From Phascolomyces articulosus (taxonomy: Eukaryota; Mucoromycota; Mucoromycetes; Mucorales; Lichtheimiaceae), in contig JAIXMP010000010.1 in the NCBI GenBank assembly GCA_025677815.1, positions 1,426,001 through 1,490,000 on the forward strand: DNA of 64,000 nt, given 5' to 3'. Made by a program: the position numbers and the translations under genes. This document shows positions 1-10,517 of the stretch, in pieces (the first letter of the stretch is position 1; each line of letters starts with the position of its first letter). The notes below the pieces were generated by a model, which saw only the letters and a list, made by a program, of their open reading frames with translations, made no database searches and was not told where the DNA came from.

Positions 1-1831
1 CCTTCATACGTTTTTGTATAACAAAAAAGGTTGAAAAAAGAAGGAAACCGTTTTAGAATCGTGAGTATGTGGACCCCACCCCAAAAAAAAAAGAAACGAA
101 AAAAAAACGCGTAATAAGGTATGGGTATGAATAGGCATTAGATAAGACGCGAGTGCCTTCATATATATACTGATTTTTTTCAGAGTTGTGCCTCTCCTTA
201 TCACACGGTCATGATCGAATTTTAAAATTGTGTTAAAATCACAATAACCTTTTTATATCTTTAGATGAAGATAGCTCTGAGTATGTAATAAATACTCTAA
301 TGCTTTTATAACGTTTTATATGCTTTATATGTTATTGGAAAATAGTGAAAAGCTGGTATATATTTTTTGGATAATGAAGAGTTTGGAAGTTTTAATAAAT
401 GGATATGTAGTACAGAAGTTACAATTAAACCTCTTATACACTGTAAGTAATTATGAGTGAATATGAATATATTCCTTGCTATTCACGGATGACACAGGTG
501 TATCCTCCTATGTTACAAATATGAACCAATAATACATACAGTTAACCACTAATTTCGTAAGATCTTGGGAGACATTGATTTGCTATATATGTTATATAAA
601 CGGATATCGTTGGTTACTAGAGGATTTACTAGTATATATTGCTTGGTTTCTATTAGTTGTTATCCTTAACTTCCCATTTTGTATATATTACTTACGCTCT
701 GTAAGATGATAAAACGGTGGTTTAACATCACCAGAGCCAGGTTCAAAAGGAATTGCACTACTAATACATGCAAGATCAATCAGTAAGGTCATAAAAATAA
801 TAGGAAAAAAATCTTTTTTTTTGGAAAGACAAAGATGGAGAATGTAGATGAGCCAAGAAAAAAAATACACATGAATGAATCGCCATTATATATATGCTTT
901 GCTGCATTATATTTATCAGTATTAATAATAAAATATTATTTTCTCTTACGGATAGGATGGCCATCATGGTAACGAGGTTCAAAATGCAAGAGATGATATC
1001 ATGATTTATATACTATAGGTCCCATTATATGATCATATTGATAATCTCTTACAATGTCTAATCACATAAAATTTATATTTATTAATGTGGAAGACTGACT
1101 TGACCTGCGCCTACAGGCATATAGTCGCTTCCTTGCGGCATTTTGATGTGAAGTTATGTATGAATAAAGATATGTAGAATTAGTTGAAAAACCCCCCTTT
1201 GGGAGGAAAAGCTAAGCTAGTGTGGATAATGTGGTAGTGATACAATTGTAAGTCTAATCACATACATATATGATAGATATTATGCAAATGCATATATATC
1301 CCAATGAGCAAGGATCTAATAATTTTCCTGGTAATCACCGTGGTGGATCAGATAAATTTATTGTTGTATATATTATATATTTATATAACATTTATATCAG
1401 TCCTGCGATAAACAATGGACTATCAAACAATCGTGCCATATTATTTTAATGATTAAATGAATAGTGTTCTTCATGCACGTAATAGTAACTTTTTGATAAA
1501 CAAATTACCTTGAAGCGTTAGACAGAAAAGCTATTAATATTTCTAAATATTTTATAATCTTACTTATATTATGATAAATATTTAAATGCATATACTATAC
1601 AATCAAGAGTTTGCATTAAAGAGGGAGAGAAACATGTATTATATATAAACATAGCGCCACTGGATATACGAATAATTTATCCATTGGCAAAGATATGATT
1701 GTGTTATTATGTGAAAGTATTTTGATAATCCATCTAAATAAATCATATAAATATCGGGTTATCAAAATAAAAAAAGATTGATATATACATTACTTCTTCT
1801 TTCGTTCTTTTCCCGTACATCTGTAAAGAAA
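1..1831. other. gene-poor AT-rich stretch
   Basis: No confident gene. It is very AT-rich with short TA-rich runs. On the minus strand three short stretches read as sensible peptide and two end at good splice donors (about 1145-1085, about 1000-950 and about 792-688); they may be exons or relics of a small secreted-type protein, but I could not join them into one frame. Confidence 0.4.
1746..1754 (+). promoter_or_regulatory. TATA-like box of the secreted peptide gene
   Basis: TATAAATAT lies about 80 nt upstream of the ATG at 1832. The position fits a fungal core promoter; in such AT-rich DNA chance occurrence is also possible. Confidence 0.3.
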
Positions 1832-2187
1832 ATGAAACTTCTCTATACTTTGTCACTGGCCATGCTAGGACTCACATCAAGTACCGTTATTTATGGTGCA
1901 GCACTTGCAGATGAAGATTTGCAACAACTTGACCATCAAATCAGTCCTGCTGCTGAAGGTAAATACATAAGACGGTATAACAAAGTATAATGGATATCAA
2001 AAATATGTATTTTTAGCGAAAGTAGTATATTATGGGTTACTACATATTTCATTCAACTAAAATAATGTTTTCCTTTGCTATAGAGAACCAGTTTAGCTGT
2101 CTTCCTGCATCATGCGTTTCCAGTGGATGTTGTTCTGGTAATTGTGGTTACTGGTGTCGCGTTTGTGGCATTTCCTACGTTTGTTAA
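1832..2187 (+). CDS. small secreted cysteine-rich peptide
   Basis: Two exons, 1832-1958 and 2084-2187 (intron gtaaat...tag), give 76 residues. The first ~24 residues form a classical signal peptide (MKLL start, hydrophobic core, ending near AALA). After a short acidic linker the mature part carries eight cysteines in the last ~30 residues in the order C-x4-C-x4-CC-x3-C-x3-C-x2-C-x5-C. This pattern suggests a compact disulfide-bonded extracellular peptide (effector-like, defensin-like or adhesin-like); I do not recognise a named family. The intron separates the signal/pro region from the cysteine-rich module, a common arrangement in small secreted fungal proteins. An in-frame upstream start around 1778 would only lengthen the N-terminus and spoil the signal peptide, so 1832 is preferred. 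Confidence 0.75.
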
Positions 2188-2698
2188 AAATACTTTGGAA
2201 CTTTTTTATATTATTACATATTTGCAGCAACATTCAAATTGTAGTAACTTTTGAAACTGGTGTTCGTTGACTTTATATATTTTTTTCTCTCTCTGTTATC
2301 ATTTTAAACATTTTCATCTTAAATAAAATACATGTTGTCGTTGATTTCACTACATATCTCATTCTTACTATCGTGGAAAAACATTATTGTAATCTGTGAT
2401 TATTTATCATTTCCTGCCTCCGGACTAGAATCCTCTAATTGTGCCCATATCAGCATATTACATTCAATAATATTTACCAAATATATCCATGGAGTGGCAT
2501 AATAATTCACAAAATAAAAGAAAGAAAACCCGTTCCTTTCTATCATGTTTTTTTTCCCTTTACAAAAAAAAAAAGGATTGAAATGCAAACAATTCTATGT
2601 AATAATGCGTGTGTCAAAATAATAAAATCTAAAAAACAAATAGTGGCGATATTCTAACCGTGGAGGGATCATACCCCTTTCTTTTTTTCTTATTTCTT
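2188..2698. other. intergenic, convergent 3' ends
   Basis: Lies between the 3' ends of the secreted peptide gene and the minus-strand mitochondrial protein gene. Contains pyrimidine-rich and A-rich runs and no reading frame that looks coding. Confidence 0.5.
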
Positions 2699-3744
2699 CT
2701 ATTGTTGCTTTTGTTTTGCGAACCGTTCCTTTGCGATTTGCGCCAACATTTGATATCGAGCACGTTTCAACTCGACCTCCATTCCAGGTGATTCAAAATG
2801 ATGTGAAATTGTCGTGATATTCTCCAAATCAATCACACCTGGTATATTCTGATGTAATATGTCTTGTATGTTAGGTTTAGGTGATTCAAGAAATCGCTTT
2901 TCAATTTCATCCGGTAATTTCACTTGATCTGTTGTATCGAAAATTTGATTTTCAAGTATTTGGTCTAATTCAGGCGAGGCAACATAATTCAAGGATACTG
3001 ATTTTAAATGTCGTGCGCCATTGTATGCTATTATTATCATCCATATGAATATGTTGTCAGATTAAAATTCATAAAAAAAAGTTATATATTTTATGTTATA
3101 CAAAAATTACCTTTATAATGGCTGTAGAGCCGGAATAGATTGTATGCAAGCGGTATATTTGGAATGAGTGGGACAATAGCAAATGTAGAGGCGACAGGAA
3201 CCCAATATGCAGAATAATACATGTATTTTTTATGATAAGGTTCACGTTCATCCAGTAAATGTTGTAAATCCTTTTCAATTTCCAAACCATCTAAACAAGT
3301 TGAATAAAAGACAGACACCTGGAATATAGAAATATATATATAGATATAAAGTTATTAACTCCTTTCCATACATTCCCACTTTTAGACACACGTCATATAT
3401 AGATAATCATCCACATATATTTATATACACCGCAAACATATTACATGTGTGTAATATAAATAGAAAAACAAAGTAGAATATTATACCTTTTCCGGTGAAT
3501 ACTCAATATCTTCTTTTTTAGGTACATTCTTTAGAAACCATTCTTGATAATCGAGTTGGTTCATCAAATTGTTGCCACGATCGTAGAGTTTTCGTTTCAA
3601 AGTATCTGGCTCCGCTTCACCCAGTTGTTCCCATTTCTTGCTTGACCAATCGACAGCTTTGGTTAATCGTGAACCGGTGGGTATAGTGGAATGACAATAA
3701 TATGCCCATTTATTACGAAGGATTGGAATTGCAAATATTCTCAT
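2699..3744 (-). CDS. mitochondrial K+/H+ exchange-related protein
   Basis: Three exons (3744-3487, 3318-3111, 3027-2699) join in frame to 264 residues. The sequence resembles the fungal Mit_KHE1 family (PF10173; yeast YDL183C/Mkh1), inner-membrane proteins needed for mitochondrial K+/H+ exchange. Visible features: a basic N-terminus with a TGSRLTKAVDWSSKKWEQLG stretch, a hydrophobic central segment (about residues 100-140, with VPVASTFAIVPLIPNIPLAYN) that would form membrane-associated helices, then NGARHL followed by a charged C-terminal helix rich in Lys/Arg/Glu. The ATG at 3744 starts a plausible mitochondrial presequence (RIFAIPILRNKW). The family is recognised from memory of its pattern rather than a search. 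It is divergent from the coiled-coil gene at 4708, with a shared ~960-nt upstream region. Confidence 0.75.
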
Positions 3745-4707
3745 CGGATGTCAAGAGAGGGTGAGAGGAGGAGAAAGAAGATCTGGGAAATATAAAAAAA
3801 GTGATACGCCTTTTTTTTCTTTTCGTAAGCCTCTAGTTCCAAAAAGAGCAAAGTGGTCCTGGATTCTAAGGAGAGTTTTTGCATATTTTTTTCATGCTGA
3901 CTGTGACTCCAAAAAAAAAAAGTAAAACCAGGACTATGTTTATGTCAGGTTGGTTTATGTCTACACATTTTTCCTGTCAATTTTTTTATCAATTCAAATA
4001 TTTAACTATTAATAGCGCCACATACCTTGTCTAATCCTTGCAAGATGAATCTATTTCAAATTGTTTAGGCTTATACCCACTTTTTTTTATTGTATTGTAT
4101 TACCCTATTTGCTATTTTGCGCAGTTTTTTTTATCCATGACCTAGAGATAATCTTTTCACATGAAATAAAGTTCGTGTACAAGATGACTGGCGCGGAAAA
4201 AAAACGCGCATTCAACATTAGATGATAAATACCATCATAGAATACTCAATGCTTGCATACGTGATGATTTAATTTCTTCTTCCAGCATGAAGAAATAAGG
4301 TAAATTTCATATTATTTTTTTAATTAAAATCCAATATAATAACCTGGATATATTGTTGTGCACGGTCCACAGTCTGGTGATTATTTTTTGTTGGAGATAG
4401 AAGAATCAGAAAACAAGTTGGCTTAGGGCTTAGACATGCCAATAATGGTTATTATGGTAAATTTTATTAGCCCAAAGGATAAAACATGGGCTAGGAGGTC
4501 AGGTCCCAACATGAAGTGAATATTCACCATGCTAAATTACTATTTGCTTAGCAAGTTCATCTGTAACTTCGCCATCAACATTTTTGCTCCGAATTCTTTT
4601 CCTTTTTTTTTAAGACTCGTTTTCTCTTTCTTTCTCTCTCTTTCCCTCTTTCTTTCTACTACTACTTCTTTAACTCCTTTTATTTTGAAAACGAATTTTA
4701 AAAAGAG
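3745..4707. other. divergent intergenic promoter region
   Basis: Shared upstream region of the mitochondrial protein gene (-) and the coiled-coil protein gene (+). The last ~100 nt before 4708 are strongly pyrimidine-rich (CTTT/TCTC runs), typical of fungal 5' leaders. No gene seen. Confidence 0.5.
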
Positions 4708-6423
4708 ATGTCAATTCACGAAAAAAATCAAGATCAATTCCAATTCCAAAACCAAAACCAAAACCAAGAACAACAACAACAACAGCAACAACAACAACAG
4801 GCACCATCTAATGTTGACGACCACGTCATGTACGAAGCTACCAATAAAGACGACACAGTGCACCATCCTAATGAACAGCTACTGACACATGAAGAAGGAC
4901 AACAAGAAATTACGGTAAATTTCACAGAGGAAGAAGTGGAAATTATGAAGCATTTGCCTCTAGAAGAACAAGACTATGTGATCCAACATCCAGAAGAAAA
5001 ACAACAAATTCTGCAAGAATTCAAAAAGCAACAAGAAGAAGGATTGTTACAACAGCATTCAAGCAAACACCATAGACAGCAGAGGCAACAAGGATATAAA
5101 GAAGATGATTTGCACCAGGAACCAGAAGAAATATTTTACGATGCGTCACATCTGCAAAAACATATACAGGAACGCTATGAACCACAACACGGTATTATGA
5201 TGCGTGGAGCAGCGACAACAACAGCGATGAATACTTCACCAGCACACCCAGTCCCTCCACGTAGATCGAGTAGTATGAGTGTTGGTAGTACCATCAGCAT
5301 CAGTACCAGTCAAAGCCATATTAGCCATAGCAAAACGAGTAAAGGCAATAAAAGCGGTAACAAACGTCCGACATCAAATGATTACGACCTTCGTCAACGG
5401 TTACCCAATGGCATGTCGCCTTTTGAATATATACACCATCTCGAAAGTCAAGAGAAGAGTCTCAAAGAAAGAATCGAACGTAATGCTGATAGAGAAGACA
5501 GGCATATAAACGAAATGAAACTAGAGAATCAGAGAATCTATATGGAACTCCAACAAAAAAATCGCGTTATTGAAAGTTTACAAGGGGTGCAACTGCACTT
5601 GCAGAATGAAATTGTTAAAAAGAACCAAGAATACCTACGAATGGAAAGCAACTTTTATTCCCACGTACGACAAATTCGCGCCACGGACGACGATTTATCC
5701 ACCATTCAAAATGAGCTTAGTCAAGTGTTTAATTTAACAAGCACTTTATGCATGGGTCTTCGATCCAAAGCCGATCAAGTAGCCGCTACAAAGTTTGTGT
5801 TGGAACGTTGGTCAGATAGAGAAGGAGAAATTCGTGCACGATTGTTCAAGGAAGGAGACGAGACTTTGGATAATGGTTACATTGGTTTGTTTATGGAGAA
5901 ATATATTGTCGAAGTACTTTTGGATTCTTTGTTTGCACCCCCTTTAATGCCTGGTTTATCCATCAATGGCGCCTTTCAACAAGTCGAAAAATGGTTTGCT
6001 CAGCGTAATCCAGAGTGGGCTACGCGTTTCCGACAACAAGCAAGTGCCTTGGTCGCAAAACAACCCGATGAAGAAGAATCAAATATTGAACAAGCCAAAC
6101 AGGAGATTGTGAAATCAATCATGGACACAATAGGTACCTTATGTCCAAAAGCAAAAGACGACGCTAATGCGGAAAAGAAGGTATTGACGCTTATTAATCG
6201 TGCAGCAAAACTGAATTTGGCAATGAAGGGTCAAGAATTATTAGTGGAGACGAAACCTATTAAAGAAGGGGAAGACACTTTTGATGCACAGTCCATGAAA
6301 ACTGCAAATAAAGGAAATGAAGATGGTACTGTATTTCTTGTCATTACTCCTGCATTTGCCGCAAATGATCCAAGCGATACAGAGCATGGTTTCCTTGTTT
6401 CTGCTAAAGTACTCTGTTTATAA
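4708..6423 (+). CDS. Gln-rich coiled-coil protein of unknown function
   Basis: A single uninterrupted frame of 571 residues. Residues 1-35 are almost pure Gln/Asn with acidic residues; residues ~50-150 are Glu/Gln-rich and partly helical; ~155-225 are Ser/Thr-rich and basic (disordered linker). From ~225 a conserved-looking part begins (YDLRQRLPNGMSPFEYI), followed by a coiled coil (~240-330) and a folded alpha-helical region (~340-520) with many Trp and aromatic residues. The C-terminus (VFLVITPAFA ... HGFLVSAKVLCL) looks like a short beta segment. I do not recognise the family; the coiled coil suggests self-association or a scaffold role, which is inference. The start is the first ATG in the frame and directly follows a pyrimidine-rich leader. 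The gene has no intron, unlike nearly all its neighbours. Confidence 0.85.
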   Translation: MSIHEKNQDQFQFQNQNQNQEQQQQQQQQQQAPSNVDDHVMYEATNKDDTVHHPNEQLLTHEEGQQEITVNFTEEEVEIMKHLPLEEQDYVIQHPEEKQQILQEFKKQQEEGLLQQHSSKHHRQQRQQGYKEDDLHQEPEEIFYDASHLQKHIQERYEPQHGIMMRGAATTTAMNTSPAHPVPPRRSSSMSVGSTISISTSQSHISHSKTSKGNKSGNKRPTSNDYDLRQRLPNGMSPFEYIHHLESQEKSLKERIERNADREDRHINEMKLENQRIYMELQQKNRVIESLQGVQLHLQNEIVKKNQEYLRMESNFYSHVRQIRATDDDLSTIQNELSQVFNLTSTLCMGLRSKADQVAATKFVLERWSDREGEIRARLFKEGDETLDNGYIGLFMEKYIVEVLLDSLFAPPLMPGLSINGAFQQVEKWFAQRNPEWATRFRQQASALVAKQPDEEESNIEQAKQEIVKSIMDTIGTLCPKAKDDANAEKKVLTLINRAAKLNLAMKGQELLVETKPIKEGEDTFDAQSMKTANKGNEDGTVFLVITPAFAANDPSDTEHGFLVSAKVLCL

Positions 6424-6912
6424 TTCAACAATATATTATCCCGAAACGTCCCCTTTTAACTTGTAGTTTATATTTTTTCTTTTACAAAATACAAAACTTT
6501 TTTTTTAAAAAAAAAAACATTATTTTCTATGGCTGTCTATGGGTGATTGAAAGGGAAACAATGATAATTTACAGGTTATCAACAGGAACGAGAACTGGGT
6601 GAGAAAATAACGCGGGATTATTTTATGCAAGAGTTGACAGACTCATTGTATCAATGAAAAATGATAAGATTGATATATATAATAATATTTTTACGTGTTA
6701 TACTATTGTGTCATTTATAGGATATCATGAAATAAAAGAAGCACGTTGTATTCATTGAATAGATCATAAGATGGTATTCCATTCTATGCGTAAAAGAGGT
6801 CAACCTTATCGAAATGTAAATTGCCTATTTTGGAACTGAAAGAAGCGGAGACAGGATAATAATGCCAAATGCATCAAGAAGTAGGCAACTTCCTTTCATT
6901 TTATCCATCAAT
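6424..6912. other. intergenic, upstream of eS24
   Basis: Contains the 3' region of the coiled-coil gene (A-rich, oligo-T) and the promoter of the ribosomal protein gene. No reading frame of interest. Confidence 0.5.
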
Positions 6913-7704
6913 ATGGTAAGGGCATATAGATAAAATGGGAGAGGGTCAAATAACGAGGATCCATCGAGAAATAGATATAGAAAAAGAAAAAAGTATGGAT
7001 GGATGGATGGATGGATAAATGATATAGATGGATGGATGATTGACTGATTTTTTTTTATATATCTCTATTCTTCGACATTACACCATTTCTCTCATTCAAC
7101 ATTTATGACGAAACTTATATATAAATCGAAATATAACGAACAAAAAAAAACGAATTCCCATTTCATATATAAAAACAACGAAAAAATGATAATAATAGGC
7201 TGACGCCGCGACTGTGACCATTCGCACCCGTAAGTTCCTTACGAACCGTTTGCTTCAACGTAAGCAAATGGTAGTTGATGTCATTCATCCTGGACGTGCT
7301 ACCGTTCCCAAGGAAGAACTCCGTGAGAAATTGGCCAAGATGTACAAGTCTAACAAGGAAGTTGTTTCCGTCTTTGGTTTCAAGACTCACTTTGGTGGTG
7401 GTAAGACTACCGGTTTCGCTTTGATTTACGACTCTGTTGAATCGCTCAAGAAATTTGAACCCAAGTACCGTCTTGTCCGCGTATGTGTATTTAGGAAAAA
7501 GCAAAGGGGAGGAAAATATTCAGGGGAGGAGAAGAGAATATATTTTTTTATTCATGGTTATTATGCAAAAATATATATATATATATATAGATTGGACTTG
7601 CCGAAGCCCCCAAGGGTGGTCGCAAGCAACGCAAGGAAAAGAAGAACCGTGCAAAGAAGCTCCGAGGCACCAAGAAGAGCAAGGCTGCTGCCGGCAAGAA
7701 ATAA
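6913..7704 (+). CDS. RPS24: 40S ribosomal protein eS24
   Basis: Exons: 6913-6915 (the ATG alone), 7199-7480 and 7591-7704, giving 132 residues, the usual length. The body starts [20 protein letters not shown] and contains the family hallmarks [11 protein letters not shown] and [15 protein letters not shown], then a Lys/Arg-rich tail. Exon 2 has no ATG at the expected start; the only sound solution is ATG followed by a consensus GTAAGG donor at 6916 and an acceptor at 7197-7198. A start codon isolated in a first mini-exon is common in fungal ribosomal protein genes. Intron 1 (283 nt) contains an ATGG tandem repeat; intron 2 ends in a TA repeat. Function: structural protein of the small subunit, involved in pre-rRNA processing. 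Confidence 0.93.
6995..7016. repeat. ATGG tandem repeat in eS24 intron 1
   Basis: About five consecutive GGAT/ATGG units followed by a second short cluster near 7028. It is intronic, so it should not affect the protein. Confidence 0.8.
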
Positions 7705-8130
7705 ATCCTGTTTTTTCCCTTTCTCTTTCTTCGTTGTGGTGTGTGTGTTCATGTTGGTTGTTGTTCAATTGTGTGGTTGTTTTATTTTCATCTCTCTCTT
7801 TCATCTCCCCCAACCTTTCCCCTTTCTTTATTCAAAAAGAAAAAATACATTATTCGACAACAAACAAGACGCATATATTCAACAGCAATTTAATGTCTTT
7901 TTTTTTCTTATTTTATGTGTATGTGTGATATATTATTGGGTTCATCAAAGAGAGGGAAGGGAACGTTGAAAAGGAAATTTAAATTGAAACGGCATTCTTA
8001 GTTTGTGCTGATATGTTATGTTGGATGAGATCAAAAAAAAAGCAGATTCATTGGAATTGGAATATAAATAGGGTCGATTGGTTACAGAAGTATTTCTTGG
8101 AAAGGAGAGAAAATTCATCAAACAGTAGTA
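7705..8130. other. intergenic between eS24 and aspartic protease
   Basis: T-rich 3' region of eS24 followed by the promoter of the protease gene. Long overlapping frames here are shadows of low-complexity sequence. Confidence 0.5.
8063..8070 (+). promoter_or_regulatory. TATA box of the aspartic protease gene
   Basis: TATAAATA lies 60 nt upstream of the ATG at 8131, within a less AT-rich context (preceded by TTGGAATTGGAA and followed by GGGTCG), which makes it stand out. Confidence 0.4.
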
Positions 8131-10137
8131 ATGTCAACTTGGTCCCATTCTTTACTTTTAATAGCCACAGTGGCATGGGGTGTACAAGCAGCAGTGATAA
8201 ATCCAGTGATTGAGGAAAACACCATTCATGATGGATTATTATCAGTCCCTTTTGTTGGGGTGGATCGAAAAGCATCAAATTTACCAAAATGGGGTTTTCA
8301 GAAGGTGAATGGTGAATCATCATCATCCGTTAAAGTACCTTTGGAAAACATTGATTTGGCGGTAATATATATATATATCTTTATATTGTTATCCTTGATT
8401 CTTGTGACTATATAGATAAATATGTTGTACCTGACACATTTTCTTATCATATTTATAGTATCTCATGAACCTTTCCATTGGTATATATAAAATGCGAGAG
8501 AAACAGAGAGGTACAGGATAACTAATGCACTAACTTGATGATTCACGGAAAACATATACTTTTACTAGGTACTCCTCCACAACAATTCACTCTGCTTTTA
8601 GATACTGGATCATCAACAACTTGGGTTCCAGTGGAAAGTTGTGGAATACTCTGTGGTAGCCCTCCACATACACTATCCACTAAAACTTCGTCCACATTCG
8701 AGTTAATGAATATGCAATTCAATATTCGATACGGGGAAGGTTTTTCGCAAGGTTATTACGCCAAGGTATACATTAGTTTTCCTATATACCTACCAAGTAG
8801 TTACCTATTATTCTAATAATCCATATGTATAATTTATAGGATACGTTTACTTTTGAAGGAAATATTTCTGTAGCAAACACAGTAAGTGGTTGTGAATACC
8901 CCATGAGAATGTGAAATAGTTCTGAAATGCTAATATTTTTCTATTTCTGGATAAAGGCTTTTGCTGTATCCAATTTTAATGATGGCGAATTAACGGCCAA
9001 TGGTGCAGGTAAGAAACATTTTTCTCTCTTCTCGTTAGAATAATATCATATATATGCTCATAACTATCCTCGATGCACTTGTGATGATTAGACGGTATTA
9101 TTGGAATTGGGCCAGATGCTCTTAGTAAATATAATAATCCCGATAATGTTGTTGTTCCAACCATTGTATCGAGTATGCAACAAGCAGGTGTAATTCGTGA
9201 TAATATGTTTTCCGTTTATTTCAAAGCCCTTGATGATGCTGAACGAGGCAATGGACGAGTGAATGGCAACATTATCTTTGGTGGTGGTAAGTAAATGCTA
9301 TTTTTCTTTTTTGTTTTCTCCGAAAAACTAGTTTAACCACCCAACTGTTTTTTGATTTATAAAAATCTGTAGTTGATTTAACTCAGGTCGAAAATAATAC
9401 CATTACTTATGTCCCAATCACATCAGATGCCAATTTTAAGGTGAGTAGAGCGATATACTTGACGGGATGGGATGGGATGTATTCTCAAAAAACTTATCGG
9501 TATTTGATAGGATTATTGGGCTGTAGATATTGATGCTATTACCGTTGATGGTCAAGTAACAACTTATGAACCTGGTTTGGCTGGCTTGATTGATACAGGT
9601 TTGTAACAAAAATATTTTCATTATAAAGACTAATCGAATTTTCACTGACATTCAGTTTCTTTTTTCTATAATTTCCTTTTCAGGATCTACACTTGTCTAT
9701 TTACCAAGAGAGATCATCGTTGGTGTATTGGGTAAAGTTTCAGGATTATCTGTCGATTATATGGGTCAATATCTTGTACCTTGTGATACAACAGATTTAG
9801 TTCCAATTAGCTTTTCAATGGGTGGTCATGAATTTACATTGAATCCACGAGAGTATATCGTTCCTTTCTCAGTTGGAGGCACAGTAAGTTTATTTAATCA
9901 TTGGTTCAAGAGAGAATAATAATGGAAGAATGGATTACTAATGAATTATTTTTATTGTTACGCTGGGACGCATAATAATGATAGGTATACCAATCGCAAG
10001 AATATTGTTACACGTACTTGCATGAATCACCCAGTTTTGTGGATGTGATTCTTGGCTATGGCTTTTTGCAACGATTTGTGTCAGTTTATGATGATGGAAA
10101 CAGACGTATTGGACTTGGAAGAAGTATTACCGTATAG
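8131..10137 (+). CDS. secreted aspartic peptidase (family A1)
   Basis: Ten exons (8131-8361, 8459-8480, 8569-8765, 8840-8881, 8957-9008, 9092-9286, 9373-9440, 9511-9598, 9684-9883, 9985-10137) join in frame to 415 residues. An N-terminal signal peptide (hydrophobic LLLIATVAWGVQAA) is followed by a propeptide of ~55 residues. The two catalytic motifs of pepsin-like enzymes are present: DTGSSTTWVP (Asp96) and DTGSTLVYLP (Asp297). A short Cys pair follows the first motif (SCGILCG), and a second pair (PCDTTD ... EYCYTY) sits in the C-terminal lobe, as in pepsin-type folds; ILGYGFLQRFVSVYD matches the usual C-terminal ILG-DVFLR-YYxVFD signature. Role: extracellular or vacuolar proteolysis at acid pH. 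Exon 2 is only 22 nt. No GPI-type C-terminal tail, so it is probably soluble. Confidence 0.93.
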
Positions 10138-10517
10138 TAACAGTAATAGGTATCATTATATATTATAAGAATCTTCTGATTTGAATATGTTGTTTTTTGG
10201 TTAATGAAATAAACAATGAAAAAAATTATGCAAATGATACATAAAGTATCGAACAATTAGTAACAAGAAATGATGCTAACTCGTTTAATTATGCTTCTCA
10301 AGGTAAAAATATTACTATAATTTTGGGTGTAATGGTATTTATTGGAGTATATTATATATTATATTATACATAGTTTTACATTATCCAGATAAAATTACTT
10401 CGCTTTCTGTTTACAAAATGTACCGATAATCCGGATGCTATTATAGAATTGAAAGTTTTAACCATATTAGCATACATATATATTTATAAGGAAAATATCA
10501 CCTTATAAAAATGAAAA
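10138..10517. other. intergenic, convergent 3' ends
   Basis: AT-rich spacer between the stop codons of the protease (+) and the Dal5-like transporter (-). Nothing else seen. Confidence 0.5.

Noticed and set aside
7163..7504. Minus-strand 113-codon frame over eS24
   Set aside because: It lies entirely antisense to well-identified ribosomal protein codons; a shadow of codon bias.
7561..7590. Possible snoRNA or functional element in eS24 intron 2
   Set aside because: The stretch is a simple TA repeat leading to the acceptor; no C/D or H/ACA boxes found.
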